The notes under the pieces were generated by a model that searched no databases, was not told the DNA's origin, and saw only the letters and a program-made list of their open reading frames with translations. A stretch of 59,385 nucleotides of DNA, from positions 1 to 59,385 of the forward strand of contig CAZKDJ010000004.1 in NCBI GenBank assembly GCA_964551295.1. The letters run 5' to 3'. Positions 16,201 to 27,571 of this stretch are shown piece by piece. The first letter of the stretch is position 1. Each line of letters starts with the position of its first letter. The position numbers and the translations under genes are program-made. Source of the DNA: JAFGED01 sp964551295. GTDB lineage: Bacteria; Chloroflexota; Anaerolineae; B4-G1.

Positions 16201-18106
16201 CCTCATCAGGGGGAATCGTAGCCGGCAGTTCGAATCCCTTGACCTGGTAGAAGGGCTCCATCAGCTCCTGCTCCAGCATAAAGTACAGCTTGGCAAAGCC
16301 GGGGTCCTGGCGTTGCAGCGCAAAGACCGATTCGTCCACGATCGCCACACCCAGCGCCGTCTGCACGCCCCCACCCTCGTCCGTCGTCTGAAAGTCGATG
16401 GTGCCCATCTCGCCCGGCAGGTAGGTGTCCTTATCGGCGGCAATGGCGATATCGACGTCGTTTGGTGCGTCCACCACCACGATGCGCGTGTCGCGCACGA
16501 TAGTGCCATCCAAAAGCACCTTGTAGGCATGCAGTTCCAGCGTGCCGTACATATCAGGGCTCACGTCCACGGCAAACTCGGCCTTACCACTCTCCACCTC
16601 GGCCGAGCGGGTCGAGAGCGTCTGCCCTGTTCTGACAATATCCAGGTAGATGCTGCCGGACGCGACCGGCGTGAGGGCAGTCAGGTGCATTGTCTCACCG
16701 ACGACGTAGACCGCCCGGTCGGCGCGCAGGAGCACGCTGTCGCCACCATACTCGGTCTCAAAGCCCACGTCGCGGCTGGCCTCCAGGCCGGTCTCGTCCC
16801 TGGCCACGATGCGCATCCAGGGGCTGGCATTCGCCTGCGGTGTGAAGGCGAACTCGGCCAGGCCGAACTCACCGCTGGCCAACTCGACCGACTCACCACC
16901 GTCGATGCTGATCTGCAATTGCGTCTCGGCGGGACGGCCATCAGGGTAGGAAGTGAGGATGTAGACGATGTTCTCCACCCCCGGCTTGAGGACGCCGCTT
17001 TCGGCCACCGCCTCGACGATCAGGGGCTGGGCGGCGACGGGCAGCACCGTGCTCGTCTGCTCGGGGTGATCGGTCTGGTCGATGACGGTCACCTCCAGCG
17101 CGAACTGCGCCTGCCCCGAATCCAATCCAGACCCGGCAAAGTGCTCGGGCAGATCGAAGCCGAATTCATAGGTGCCGCCCTCATCCGTCTGCCCCTGTAG
17201 ATCGACCACCACCGTGCGCTCCACGTCCCACACGCTGCCCACGATGCGCACCTCGGAATCCGCCACCGGCTTGCCGAAGAAATAATCGGCCTGCACCACG
17301 CCCTCGACCCGCTGCCCGGGCAGATAGAAGCTGCGATCCGTCGACACGCTCACGCCGAACTTGGGCAGCACGTAGGGCCGCACCTCGACCGTCTTCTCGG
17401 AGACGGTATCGCCGATGGCGACGCTGAGCTTGTAGCTGCCCTGGTTCACCATGTCCGCCAGGGTAAAATCGGCGGCGGCGACGCCAAAATCGGAGGCTTC
17501 GACGCTCTGGCGAAAGACCTTGTTGCCCTTGGGGTCCTCCACTAAAAAGCCCACCGTCGCGCCGCGGGCGGGCGTCAGGTCGAAGGTGCTCAGCGCCAGC
17601 GCCCGCATGTGGATCACCTGACCCGGCTGGTAAAGCGGCTTGTCGCTGGTGAGCAGCAGCCGGTACTCCCGCTCGACCGTCACCGGTTGTTCCACCACGT
17701 CACGTCCGACCGACGACCGCGTCTCTACGACAAGGGTCGCCTCCGCGGGCGCATCGGCAGGCACGTGAAAGCTGACGGGCACGCTGCCGGTGGCGTCCGT
17801 CTCCCCCTCGTAGAGGGAGATCGCCCGGCCCACCTCCGGCTTCAGGCTGACTTTGACCGACGCGCCGGCGATGGGTTTGCCCCGGCCAAAATCCTGCACC
17901 ACCACGCGCACCGATCCCTCGCTGTCGGGAGCAAAGCGCGTCCGCCCCACCACGATTGTCTGCTGCTCGTCCACGCGCCGAGGCAGGGTCGCTACCCACC
18001 ACAGCGCGGCGAACCCGGCCACGACGGCCAGGACAATCAGCAGAAAAAGCGCGGTGTTGATCCAACGTCTGTCGATTCGGGTCGTACTCGGGGATTGGGT
18101 AACCAT
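13226..18106 (-). CDS. Alpha-2-macroglobulin family protein with in-frame TGA at the thioester cysteine
   Basis: A bacterial alpha-2-macroglobulin, a broad protease trap whose thioester couples attacking proteases. One frame runs from the ATG at 18106 (AAAGGAGGA upstream) to 13226, about 1,626 codons, with a single TGA at 14666-14668 (codon 1147). Order: N-terminal anchor helix (about 17-42), macroglobulin domains, an insert of about six helices (about 680-890), the A2M domain (ETLYWAPE, SITTWRLTALA), then LPHG-TGA-FEQSTSATYPNVL and the alpha-helical thioester domain. Family members read GCFEQ here, so the TGA stands for the thioester Cys. After it, 480 more codons keep full family similarity. 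Without read-through the product would be 1,146 residues and lack the thioester. Options: selenocysteine, nonsense mutation or base-call error. Confidence 0.9.
14639..14668 (-). promoter_or_regulatory. TGA codon plus SECIS-like hairpin
   Basis: Ten nt after the TGA is a perfect 7-bp stem, GTACGTC / GACGTAC, with loop GGC. The loop starts 17 nt after the TGA and begins with G. As I recall, the bacterial SECIS consensus asks for a 3-14-nt loop, a G in its first two positions and a TGA-to-loop distance of about 16-37 nt, so all three are met. The hairpin could also be chance in GC-rich coding sequence. Confidence 0.5.
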
Positions 18107-18266
18107 AGCGTTCCTCCTTTTGGTTATGAGGCCCTTCTACCAGATTACATGCCTGATCAAAGGAAAATGTTCACGCCAATCGCGCGCTCACTCTAAGGAC
18201 GCTACAGGCCAAACAAAGGTTCCAAGTCAATATAGTGCACTTTGGACCAAAAGTCCAGCCCGCGCG

Positions 18267-18289
18267 CGCGATTCGGAAATCGCGGCTAC
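18267..18289. repeat. Dispersed palindromic repeat (GATTCGGAAATCGCGGCTAC)
   Basis: A 23-bp copy identical to the one at 56639-56661, with a variant at 59311-59332 and a related core at both ends of the Y1 transposase unit. It is intergenic here. Confidence 0.65.
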
Positions 18290-18314
18290 GGTACGGGAAT
18301 CGCTGACTGCTTTC

Positions 18315-18343
18315 TTGCGCTTTTGCCCGCGGTGTGATACACT
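18315..18343 (+). promoter_or_regulatory. Probable promoter
   Basis: TTGCGC, 17 nt, TACACT. The ATG is 40 nt downstream with a GAGGA site. Confidence 0.5.
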
Positions 18344-18382
18344 GCGATCTCAGGAACCACCACGTGACAGAGGAAACCATCG

Positions 18383-19750
18383 ATGTCAACACCCTTTGAG
18401 CCACAGGACAAACCCAACAAAAACGTGCTGGCCATCACCAGTCTGGTGCTAGGCGCGTTGTCCGTGGCCTTTGCGCAATTTTGCTCGGTGCCAGGTACCA
18501 TCAGCGTCGTAGGCTGCTTTGGCGTGCTCGTCGCCATCGCCGCTGCCACAACCGGCGTGTTTGGCATCCTGGAAGCCCGCAAACGGGCCGGGCAAGGCCA
18601 GCGACTGGCCATCGGGGGCATCGTCACCGCCGCCATCAGCCTGCTCATCGTTCTCGTGGTATTCATCCCCACGTTGCTGACACCTGGAGGCGTGCTGGCC
18701 CACATAGCAGCCACGCCCACGCCGACGATCACGCCCACGCCCACCATGACGCCCACACCGCTGCCCCTCCCTACCGAGCCTCCAACCCCTGCGTCGGCCC
18801 CGGCGTCCCAAACCCACACCGGGGAGACCTTTAGCATCACGTTCAGCGACAACTGGGAGGTGTACGAGACCGGCAGCGAATCCCAGTCCGAGTACCTGAT
18901 CATCCAACATACCGACGGCAACGTTCTGCTCCAGGTCTACAGACTCACCCTCTCAGAGACGCCGGATTTGGAGGCAGAGATCGAAGCCTTTACGGCCAGC
19001 AACTTTGGGGCGACAAGCCCGGCTATCGAGGAGGAAATAGAGATCGGCGGGCAGCAGGGGCTGACAGGGGAGTTCGTTCTCCAATCCTCCCAGGGACAGA
19101 GTCACGCGCTATTCGCCGCCGTCGCGAATGGATACGATATATACTTTTTCCTGGCCTTTGCTCCCACCAAGGAGATGATGGCGAGCTATGAGACCGAAAT
19201 AGAGGCCATCATCGCCAGCACGCGATTTGTCGACTCGTCCGCTGCTGCTCCTACGCCCACACCTACAACTGCGACCAGCCCACTGCCCACGACGCCACAG
19301 ACCTACCGGGACGACAAAATCTCGCTGACGTATCCGGGCGACTGGCTGAGTCTCGACGTGACCGGGGACGAGTTCTGCAATCAGCCGCACGTCACCTGCC
19401 TCGTCCTGGCGCACGCCGAGGATAACGTGCAGATCGTGCTGATACGCGAGACCCAGGAGGACGAACTCGACCTGGAGGAAGCCGACCAGGAGAGATGGGA
19501 GCGCCTCAGCGATTCGGCCACCCTGCTCTCGACGGACGAGGTAGAGATCGACGATAGAAAAGCAATCGAGAGGAGCCTCATCCAGGAAGATCCTAGTTCG
19601 TCCACCGGCCAGTATTACGCCCTGCAGGTCATGTTCGCAGACGGGCGCGACCTGTACACGGTCGTGGCCAGCGCTTCCACCTCCGATATGATGCTACGCT
19701 ACCAGGCAACCATCGAGGACGTCATCGCCAGCACCGAATTCGTCGAGTGA
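18383..19750 (+). CDS. Membrane protein with DUF4190-like N-terminus and two surface domains
   Basis: A 455-residue protein. Residues 12-105 hold two to three helices of the DUF4190 type (LAITSLVLGALSVAF, AIGGIVTAAISLLIVLVV). A Thr/Pro linker (TPTPTITPTPT) follows, then two similar domains of about 140 residues (FSITFSDNWEVYETGSES and ISLTYPGDWLSLDVTGDE) separated by a second linker. Each resembles PsbP-like or DUF1795-like modules and ends in the same IEDVIASTEF motif, so they arose by duplication. It probably displays the pair outside the membrane. The function is unknown. It lies just upstream of the replication pair but is not obviously linked to it. Confidence 0.75.
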   Translation: MSTPFEPQDKPNKNVLAITSLVLGALSVAFAQFCSVPGTISVVGCFGVLVAIAAATTGVFGILEARKRAGQGQRLAIGGIVTAAISLLIVLVVFIPTLLTPGGVLAHIAATPTPTITPTPTMTPTPLPLPTEPPTPASAPASQTHTGETFSITFSDNWEVYETGSESQSEYLIIQHTDGNVLLQVYRLTLSETPDLEAEIEAFTASNFGATSPAIEEEIEIGGQQGLTGEFVLQSSQGQSHALFAAVANGYDIYFFLAFAPTKEMMASYETEIEAIIASTRFVDSSAAAPTPTPTTATSPLPTTPQTYRDDKISLTYPGDWLSLDVTGDEFCNQPHVTCLVLAHAEDNVQIVLIRETQEDELDLEEADQERWERLSDSATLLSTDEVEIDDRKAIERSLIQEDPSSSTGQYYALQVMFADGRDLYTVVASASTSDMMLRYQATIEDVIASTEFVE

Positions 19751-19760
19751 ACGACATACC

Positions 19761-20423
19761 ATGAAGACCTTTAGCGGCTTTCCGCCGGGCAAAGTGCGCA
19801 GCGTTACCCTCCCCGAGCCGGTCTTTAGCGACCTGGTGCCCATCATCGACGACCTGGCCGAGCTCAAGCTCACGCTGCACGTGCTGTGGCGGTTAGAGCA
19901 ACAGCAAGGAAAGGTGCGCTACCTACGCCGCGCCGACCTGGCCGCCGACCAGACACTGTTAGCGGGCTTGGGCGGCTCCCCGACCGAGGCGCTGGACGCC
20001 GCTCTGGCTCGCGCCGTCGAACGCGGGACGCTGCTGCGCACACACACCATCGAGGGAGAGGGGAGCGAGGAGATCTATTTTGCCAACACGCCCAAGGGGC
20101 GCGCCGCCGTCGAGGCCATCGCGCGCGGCGAGTGGCCGGACGAACTCGAATCGGCCGGGCGACCCAACGTCTTTGCGCTGTACGAGCAGAACATTTCCCT
20201 GCTCACACCCCTCATCGCCGACGAGCTGCGCGAGGCGGAGCAGACCTACCCGGCGGAGTGGATCGAGGAGGCATTCCGAGAGGCGGTGCGACAGAATGCC
20301 CGAGGCTGGGCTTACGTCTTGAAAATACTGGAACGGTGGGCTAGACAAGGAAAAAGACACAGAAAATCACGAGGGGAGACTCCAGAAGATCGCCGCCGTT
20401 ACCTTGAGGAAAAGAATGGATAA
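19761..20423 (+). CDS. DnaD-domain protein (replication initiation factor-like)
   Basis: A 220-residue protein. The C-terminal half shows the DnaD/DnaB C-terminal domain: LIADELREAEQTYPAEWIEE, then AVRQNARGWAYVLKILERW, the helical signature that binds DNA and remodels the origin in Firmicutes. The N-terminal part (FSDLVPIIDDLAELKLTLHV) is a winged-helix-like domain. In B. subtilis DnaD works with DnaB and the loader DnaI to load the helicase. The next gene is a DnaC/DnaI-like ATPase and overlaps this one by 8 bp, so the two are likely translated together as a loader pair. Confidence 0.85.
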   Translation: MKTFSGFPPGKVRSVTLPEPVFSDLVPIIDDLAELKLTLHVLWRLEQQQGKVRYLRRADLAADQTLLAGLGGSPTEALDAALARAVERGTLLRTHTIEGEGSEEIYFANTPKGRAAVEAIARGEWPDELESAGRPNVFALYEQNISLLTPLIADELREAEQTYPAEWIEEAFREAVRQNARGWAYVLKILERWARQGKRHRKSRGETPEDRRRYLEEKNG

Positions 20424-21747
20424 CAACCTAGAGCCTAGCATAGAGCAGCAGGTCGTGAATTGCAAAATCTGCAAAGGTTTGGGTTATACAAGAGCCAATG
20501 TACCGGTTGGCCATCCCGACTTTGGCAAACTGATCCCCTGCACCTGCCAACTGGCTCAGATAGCTGAACAGCAAGTGTCTGCACTGCGAGCTTTGGGCAA
20601 CCTTGAAGCACTAGATCGTATGACCTTTGAGACATTCCTAGAAAGATCTGGCCTATCTCCTGATCAGCATGAGAGTTTGTCCGTTGCCCAACAATATGCT
20701 TTAAAGTTTGCCCAATCCCCAAACGGCTGGCTGCTGCTCCTAGGAAGTTATGGTTGTGGCAAGACTCATCTAGCCGCGGCCATCGCCAACGTCTGCGTCG
20801 AGCGCGGCCAGCCGGTGCTCTTTATCACTGTACCCGACCTGCTGGATCACCTGCGAGCTACCTTCTCGCCTTCCAGTCCCGCTACATACGACGACCGCTT
20901 CGAAGAGGTCCGCACCGCCCCTGTGCTCATCCTCGACGACTTGGGCACCGAAAGCAGCACTCCCTGGGCGCAGGAAAAATTGTTCCAGATATTGAACCAC
21001 CGATATAACACGCAACTGCCCACTGTAATCACCACTAATCACGAACTAGAGGAAATTCCGCTACGTTTGCGCTCTCGTCTCCTTGACGCAGATCTGGTCA
21101 CCAAAACCAGAATCCGCGCGCCAGACTATCGCCGCGCGGAAACGAGCCGAGATCAATCCGATTTGAGCAGCTTAGGCCAGCATGCCACCCAGACTTTTGA
21201 ACGATTCAACCTGCGCAGAGGAGAGCTTCCTCGTGAAGAGCAAGAAAGTCTCCAGAACGCCCTCAACTATGCACAGGCCTTCGCTGAACAACCAATAGGT
21301 TGGCTAGTCTTCACAGGCCCCTATGGCTGCGGCAAAACTCACTTGGCCGCCGCCATCGCCAACTGCCGCGCGGAAAAAGGCTACTCTGCTCTCTTCGTCG
21401 TCGTCCCTGACCTATTGGATCATCTGCGGGCGACCTTCAACCCAACCAGCCCCATCTCTTACGATAAGTGCTTCGAGGAAGTGCGTCGCACCCCTCTCTT
21501 GATACTGGACGACTTAGGCACCGAATCAGCAACTCCTTGGGTACGAGAGAAGCTCTATCAGATCTTCAACTACCGATACAACGGGCGTCTACCCACCGTC
21601 ATCACCACGGCCTCTTACGTCAAAGAACTAGATGAACGCCTCGCAAGCCGGATACGGGACGAAACACTTTGCGTTCACTGTCCAATCTCAGCCCGTGCTT
21701 ACAAAGGCGGCTCCCCCCGCCGGAAGACCGCGCAGCGGCGCAGGTAA
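20416..21747 (+). CDS. DnaC/DnaI-like helicase loader with two AAA+ domains
   Basis: A 443-residue ATPase. An N-terminal zinc-ribbon-like motif (CKIC ... CTC) is followed by two complete, similar AAA+ modules: Walker A GSYGCGKTHLAAAIAN with Walker B LILDDLGTES, then GPYGCGKTHLAAAIAN with LILDDLGTES. Typical DnaC, DnaI and IstB proteins carry one such module in about 250-310 residues. The repeat is fused in one frame, not a frameshift artefact. The ATG at 20416 overlaps the DnaD stop, and an in-frame TTG 4 codons earlier is less likely. Role inferred: loads the replicative helicase with the DnaD protein. Fusion-type loaders may occur in this phylum; I cannot check. Confidence 0.88.
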   Translation: MDNNLEPSIEQQVVNCKICKGLGYTRANVPVGHPDFGKLIPCTCQLAQIAEQQVSALRALGNLEALDRMTFETFLERSGLSPDQHESLSVAQQYALKFAQSPNGWLLLLGSYGCGKTHLAAAIANVCVERGQPVLFITVPDLLDHLRATFSPSSPATYDDRFEEVRTAPVLILDDLGTESSTPWAQEKLFQILNHRYNTQLPTVITTNHELEEIPLRLRSRLLDADLVTKTRIRAPDYRRAETSRDQSDLSSLGQHATQTFERFNLRRGELPREEQESLQNALNYAQAFAEQPIGWLVFTGPYGCGKTHLAAAIANCRAEKGYSALFVVVPDLLDHLRATFNPTSPISYDKCFEEVRRTPLLILDDLGTESATPWVREKLYQIFNYRYNGRLPTVITTASYVKELDERLASRIRDETLCVHCPISARAYKGGSPRRKTAQRRR

Positions 21748-21758
21748 ACGCGCCAAAC

Positions 21759-22460
21759 TCAAGCCGCAGCCCCGACATACAAGATGGCATTGCCCTGCTT
21801 CCCTACCGGTTCGACCACGCCCATCTTGCGCAGGCAGTAGGCCATCTTGCGCGCCAGCCAGCGGGGCTGGCCGATGGCGGCGGCCAGATCGGCCGTCGTC
21901 CACGGCTCGACCAGGTCAGACGGAACGAAGGCGACCAGATCATCCGGCGTCTCGAAAAGCCTGCGGTCCACGACCTCCAACAGCCGCCGCTCCTCGATCA
22001 CCCAGCCGTGCCGCCGCCAGCCGCGCTCGCCGTCGTAGGAGCGGATCTCCTCCGCCTGGACGAGCAGCACCTCCACAGAAAAGTTGGGGCTGGCAAGCAG
22101 CTTGGGCAGCCGGACCAACTCGGCAAAGACGTACTCGGCCGCGCCGCGCTTGGGCGACTTGCGGCGTCCCAGCACCTCCCCGCTCCCGTCTTTGGCCAGC
22201 CGCACGATCCACTTTTCCCGCGCGATGGGGTACACCACCCTCACCGGGTGATCTCGCACCAAGGCCCGCATCTTGCGCTTGATGGACGCAAAGTTGCCCG
22301 TCTGGATCTCGATCAGCAGATCACCCCGGACGATGTCGATGATAAAGCCGCCGACTGGTACCTCGAATTGGTCGCCCGGCTGCGCGTACCACGCTTTCAG
22401 GGCCGCGTGCAGCGGCTGTTCGTTCAACGTGCCGATTCCGTTTGATTCCTGTGATTGCAT
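21759..22460 (-). CDS. Conserved protein with a possible PD-(D/E)XK nuclease core
   Basis: A 233-residue protein, name unknown. The N-terminal third has a strand pattern that fits the restriction endonuclease-like fold: GGFIIDIVRGDLLIEIQTGN, with the acidic pair (D and E-x-Q) spaced like the D...ExK core, then VVYPIAREKWIVRL. The C-terminal part looks like a winged helix (TTADLAAAIGQPRWLARKMA). The ATG at 22460 has AAGG 6 nt upstream; a GTG two codons earlier lies on the ribosome site. It converges with the helicase loader gene (11-bp gap) and follows the broken glycosyltransferase. A nuclease role is only a hypothesis. Confidence 0.6.
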   Translation of the reverse strand: MQSQESNGIGTLNEQPLHAALKAWYAQPGDQFEVPVGGFIIDIVRGDLLIEIQTGNFASIKRKMRALVRDHPVRVVYPIAREKWIVRLAKDGSGEVLGRRKSPKRGAAEYVFAELVRLPKLLASPNFSVEVLLVQAEEIRSYDGERGWRRHGWVIEERRLLEVVDRRLFETPDDLVAFVPSDLVEPWTTADLAAAIGQPRWLARKMAYCLRKMGVVEPVGKQGNAILYVGAAA

Positions 22461-22471
22461 AGCCACCTTAA

Positions 22472-23861
22472 TCAGTCGTCACCGCCGGTGATGAGCTCGA
22501 CCGCGCGCTGCACGCCGTTCTTCGCCCGTATCCGGCGCCCCAGCGCTGCCGCACGACGCCGCATGTCCCCATCACCGACCGCTGTGGTAATCGCTTCGGC
22601 CAATCGCTCCACCGACAGCTTGTTTCGGGGAATCGAACGCGGTCCGGCGCCCAGAAGGGTTGATCGGCAAAAAGGGGCACGTTGATGGACGGAATCCCTG
22701 CCCACAGACACTCCCCTGTCGTGCCCGCACCGCCGTGATGCACCACCGCTGCCGCCTGGGGAAAGAGCCAGGCGTAGGGGATGATGCCAGCCATGAACAC
22801 ATCGTCCGGCAAATCGGCGGCCCGCACCCCGCCCCAGCCGGTCAACAAGATACCGCGCTGCCCGGAGCGCTTGAGCGCCTGTACGACGATTCGCGTCAGC
22901 TCGTCCGGTCGACCGCAGTTCATGCTGCCAAACCCGATACAGACAGGCGGCGAACCAGACCGAATGAAATCGACCAAATCGGCAGGAGGACTCCAATCAG
23001 ACTCAGTAGATCCAAATTCTTGGTGTGCACATGTGCGTGTTGATGAAAATCACCTGCGAAACCGTCATTCTGAGCGTAGCGAAGAATCTCCGCCCTGCAT
23101 TGGGAGACTCCTCGCTCCGCTCGGAGTGACGAAAATTGGATCTACTGAGACTTGCTTTCTAGAAACCAGTAGCCGGTGACGTTCTGGCCGTCGTTCCAGT
23201 CAGCGGGCTTGGGGATCACCGCGGTGCTGTAGCAATACAGAGTGGGCAAACGCCGCTTTGGCATTCTAGCCGGCAACGGCTCACCAAATGCCTTCCGCCA
23301 GGGCTGTGCCAAAAGCGGCGCCCGGAACTGACGCAACAGGCACCGGGCTAGGCGATGCGTGAACATGTTGTACCCGCCCGCGCCGACGGGTAGCTTGGAA
23401 AGATCGGGAAACCAAATCTGCTGGAAAGCGCGGGTCGGGGCCTTGGGCCCGGTGGAGCCCAGATACAACGGCGTTTTCGCTACCTGCGCGACATAGTCGC
23501 CATAGTAATACAGCAAGGACGCCGCGATCACGCGATCCGCGCCCTGGCAGGCCCGACTTACATCGCGCACGATCTGATCAATGAGCAGTTCAGCGAGGTG
23601 TACCACGCGTGCGATGTCGTGCAGCATGCGCACCGGTCTGCCGGCGGTGTTCAGAACCCGGCACCCCGCATCCGTCTCCAAAAGCTGGCGGATGCCGCCG
23701 GCGATGGGCGCGAAATCGAGCCCATACTGGCAGACAAATGGCTCAAAGTCGGCAGAGGTCGCCAAGGTAACCGTATGACCGGCGTCCTTGAGCGCAACAC
23801 CCAAGGCAACGTAGGGCTGCACGTCCCCGTGCGAGCCGATGGTGAGAATCGCTACGTGCAT
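22472..23861 (-). pseudogene. MGT/UGT-type glycosyltransferase broken by an insertion and a frameshift
   Basis: A GT1-family enzyme (sterol or antibiotic glucosyltransferase type) that would move a sugar from UDP-sugar. The N-terminal half (ATG 23861, MHVAILTIGSHGDVQPYVAL) runs to a TAG at 23142, where a 144-bp miniature element begins. The C-terminal half (SPPVCIGFGSM, the donor site VVHHGGAGTTGECLWAGIP) resumes beyond it. Precise removal of the element restores WFLESKSDWSPPAD. Further on, at about 22640-22655, FADQPFW is followed by a small deletion with a frameshift, and the rest of the family end (IPRNKLSVERLAEAI) is in another frame. It is therefore doubly broken unless one lesion is an error. 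Confidence 0.85.
23004..23147. mobile_element. 144-bp miniature element with 15-bp inverted ends and 5-bp target duplication
   Basis: The ends are CAGTAGATCCAAATT and AAATTGGATCTACTG (14 of 15 complementary). AGACT is duplicated on both sides (22999-23003 and 23148-23152). The inner part holds a palindrome starting GTCATTCTGAGCGTAGCG and ending in CTCCGCTCGGAGTGAC, a widely scattered repeat type. It has no open frame. Confidence 0.8.
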
Positions 23862-23873
23862 ACGCTTTAGGAC

Positions 23874-24398
23874 CTATGCCTCCCACAGATACGGTTCGGG
23901 CCGCCACTCGCCGCGGACAACCTCGTCCTGTATTCCCAGGAAGCGCTCGATCTCTTGCTCCAAATATAACGCAACCCGCCCTTCCATTACATCCCAAAGT
24001 TTCAAATGATCACCGCTTTTGTTCAAAACATATACCCTATACGTCGTCGTCCTGCCCACCCTTTCCAACCTGACGTAGACCTGTCTAATTTCGCGTGGAT
24101 CGAATTGCCTTCGCGGCTTGTAGGGCAAAGGACCGCACGAAATAGTCAACTCATGCCAGCTCAATTGAAGCACTGAGCTATTAATAAAAACAAGGCCAGT
24201 GACGTAGAGAAATCCAACAAGACAAAGAAGGAACAAAGAGACCGCCCCCAAGTCCTCTAGATTAAAAGCATAGAGAATGGCAAAGAACAGAAAAAGGCCG
24301 GCTGCAATCAACCAAGAAGGCGGCACTGGCGACCAGGATATTCTCACTCCATCGGGCGATGGTCTCACTTTGACGCCAGGGGGAATTTCCATCGTCAT
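23874..24398 (-). CDS. Membrane protein of unknown function
   Basis: About 174 residues. A polar N-terminus (MEIPPGVKVR) is followed by two adjacent helices at about residues 27-45 and 48-75 and a C-terminal soluble part of about 100 residues with a PH-like strand pattern (LELTISCG-type, DPREIRQVYVRLERVG). Such 2-TM plus PH-like proteins are common in bacteria and mostly uncharacterised. The ATG at 24398 has TTGGAG 7 nt ahead; an ATG 7 codons earlier is possible. The glycosyltransferase gene starts 12 bp after its stop, so they form one transcription unit. Confidence 0.65.
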   Translation of the reverse strand: MTMEIPPGVKVRPSPDGVRISWSPVPPSWLIAAGLFLFFAILYAFNLEDLGAVSLFLLCLVGFLYVTGLVFINSSVLQLSWHELTISCGPLPYKPRRQFDPREIRQVYVRLERVGRTTTYRVYVLNKSGDHLKLWDVMEGRVALYLEQEIERFLGIQDEVVRGEWRPEPYLWEA

Positions 24399-24469
24399 TT
24401 TCTCCAAGGCAACCTGCATAACTAAACTTTCTATAATTTACCCTGTGGATTATACACAAGCCACCGCCT

Positions 24470-24497
24470 TTGTCCAACCGCCAAAATGTGTTAAAAT
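24470..24497 (+). promoter_or_regulatory. uvrA promoter
   Basis: TTGTCC, 16 nt, TAAAAT preceded by TGT (extended -10). The predicted start near 24504 leaves a leader of about 55 nt to uvrA. No SOS box is evident by eye. Confidence 0.65.
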
Positions 24498-24525
24498 ACT
24501 TTTTTGCACGGATTGGGCGCTCGAA

Positions 24526-24557
24526 TCGCCAATCTCCAATCAACCAATCTCTAATCT
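24526..24557. repeat. Short repeat forming the uvrA 5' leader
   Basis: CGCCAATCTCCAATC, then AACCAATCTCTAATCTC, ending 1 nt before the uvrA ATG. It shares CAATCTCTAATCTC with the complement of the repeat inside the DUF512 gene at 3274-3335. It sits where a ribosome site would be and contains none. Confidence 0.65.
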
Positions 24558-24558
24558 C

Positions 24559-27417
<2,859 letters not shown>

Positions 27418-27436
27418 AGACCCGGTAGTCCAATCT

Positions 27437-27534
27437 TCCAGACCTCGGAGGTCTTGGACGATGATTTTGCGCCAAGGGTATCTTGACCAAACTCAGTTCT
27501 CACTCAGAGTCTTTTTGGAGACCTCCGAGGTCTC
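27437..27534. repeat. Paired AGACCTC-GAGGTCT palindromes after uvrA
   Basis: AGACCTCGGAGGTCT at 27439-27453 and GAGACCTCCGAGGTCTC at 27518-27534, about 65 bp apart. Each forms its own stem and the pair can also fold together. A stretch AGATCTACTGAGAC at 27550-27563 resembles the end of the 144-bp miniature element. Probable repeat-derived terminator of uvrA. Confidence 0.55.
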
Positions 27535-27571
27535 GCTGTAGCAAACCTCAGATCTACTGAGACAAACTGGT

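Noticed and set aside
16225..16245. tRNA-like GTTCGAATCCC string
   Set aside because: It lies in the alpha-2-macroglobulin gene and has no cloverleaf arms around it.
13226..18106. Genome-wide TGA recoding as the reason for the in-frame TGA
   Set aside because: TGA ends cmk, the deoxynucleoside kinase, the Nudix genes and others at their expected ends, so TGA is a normal stop here.
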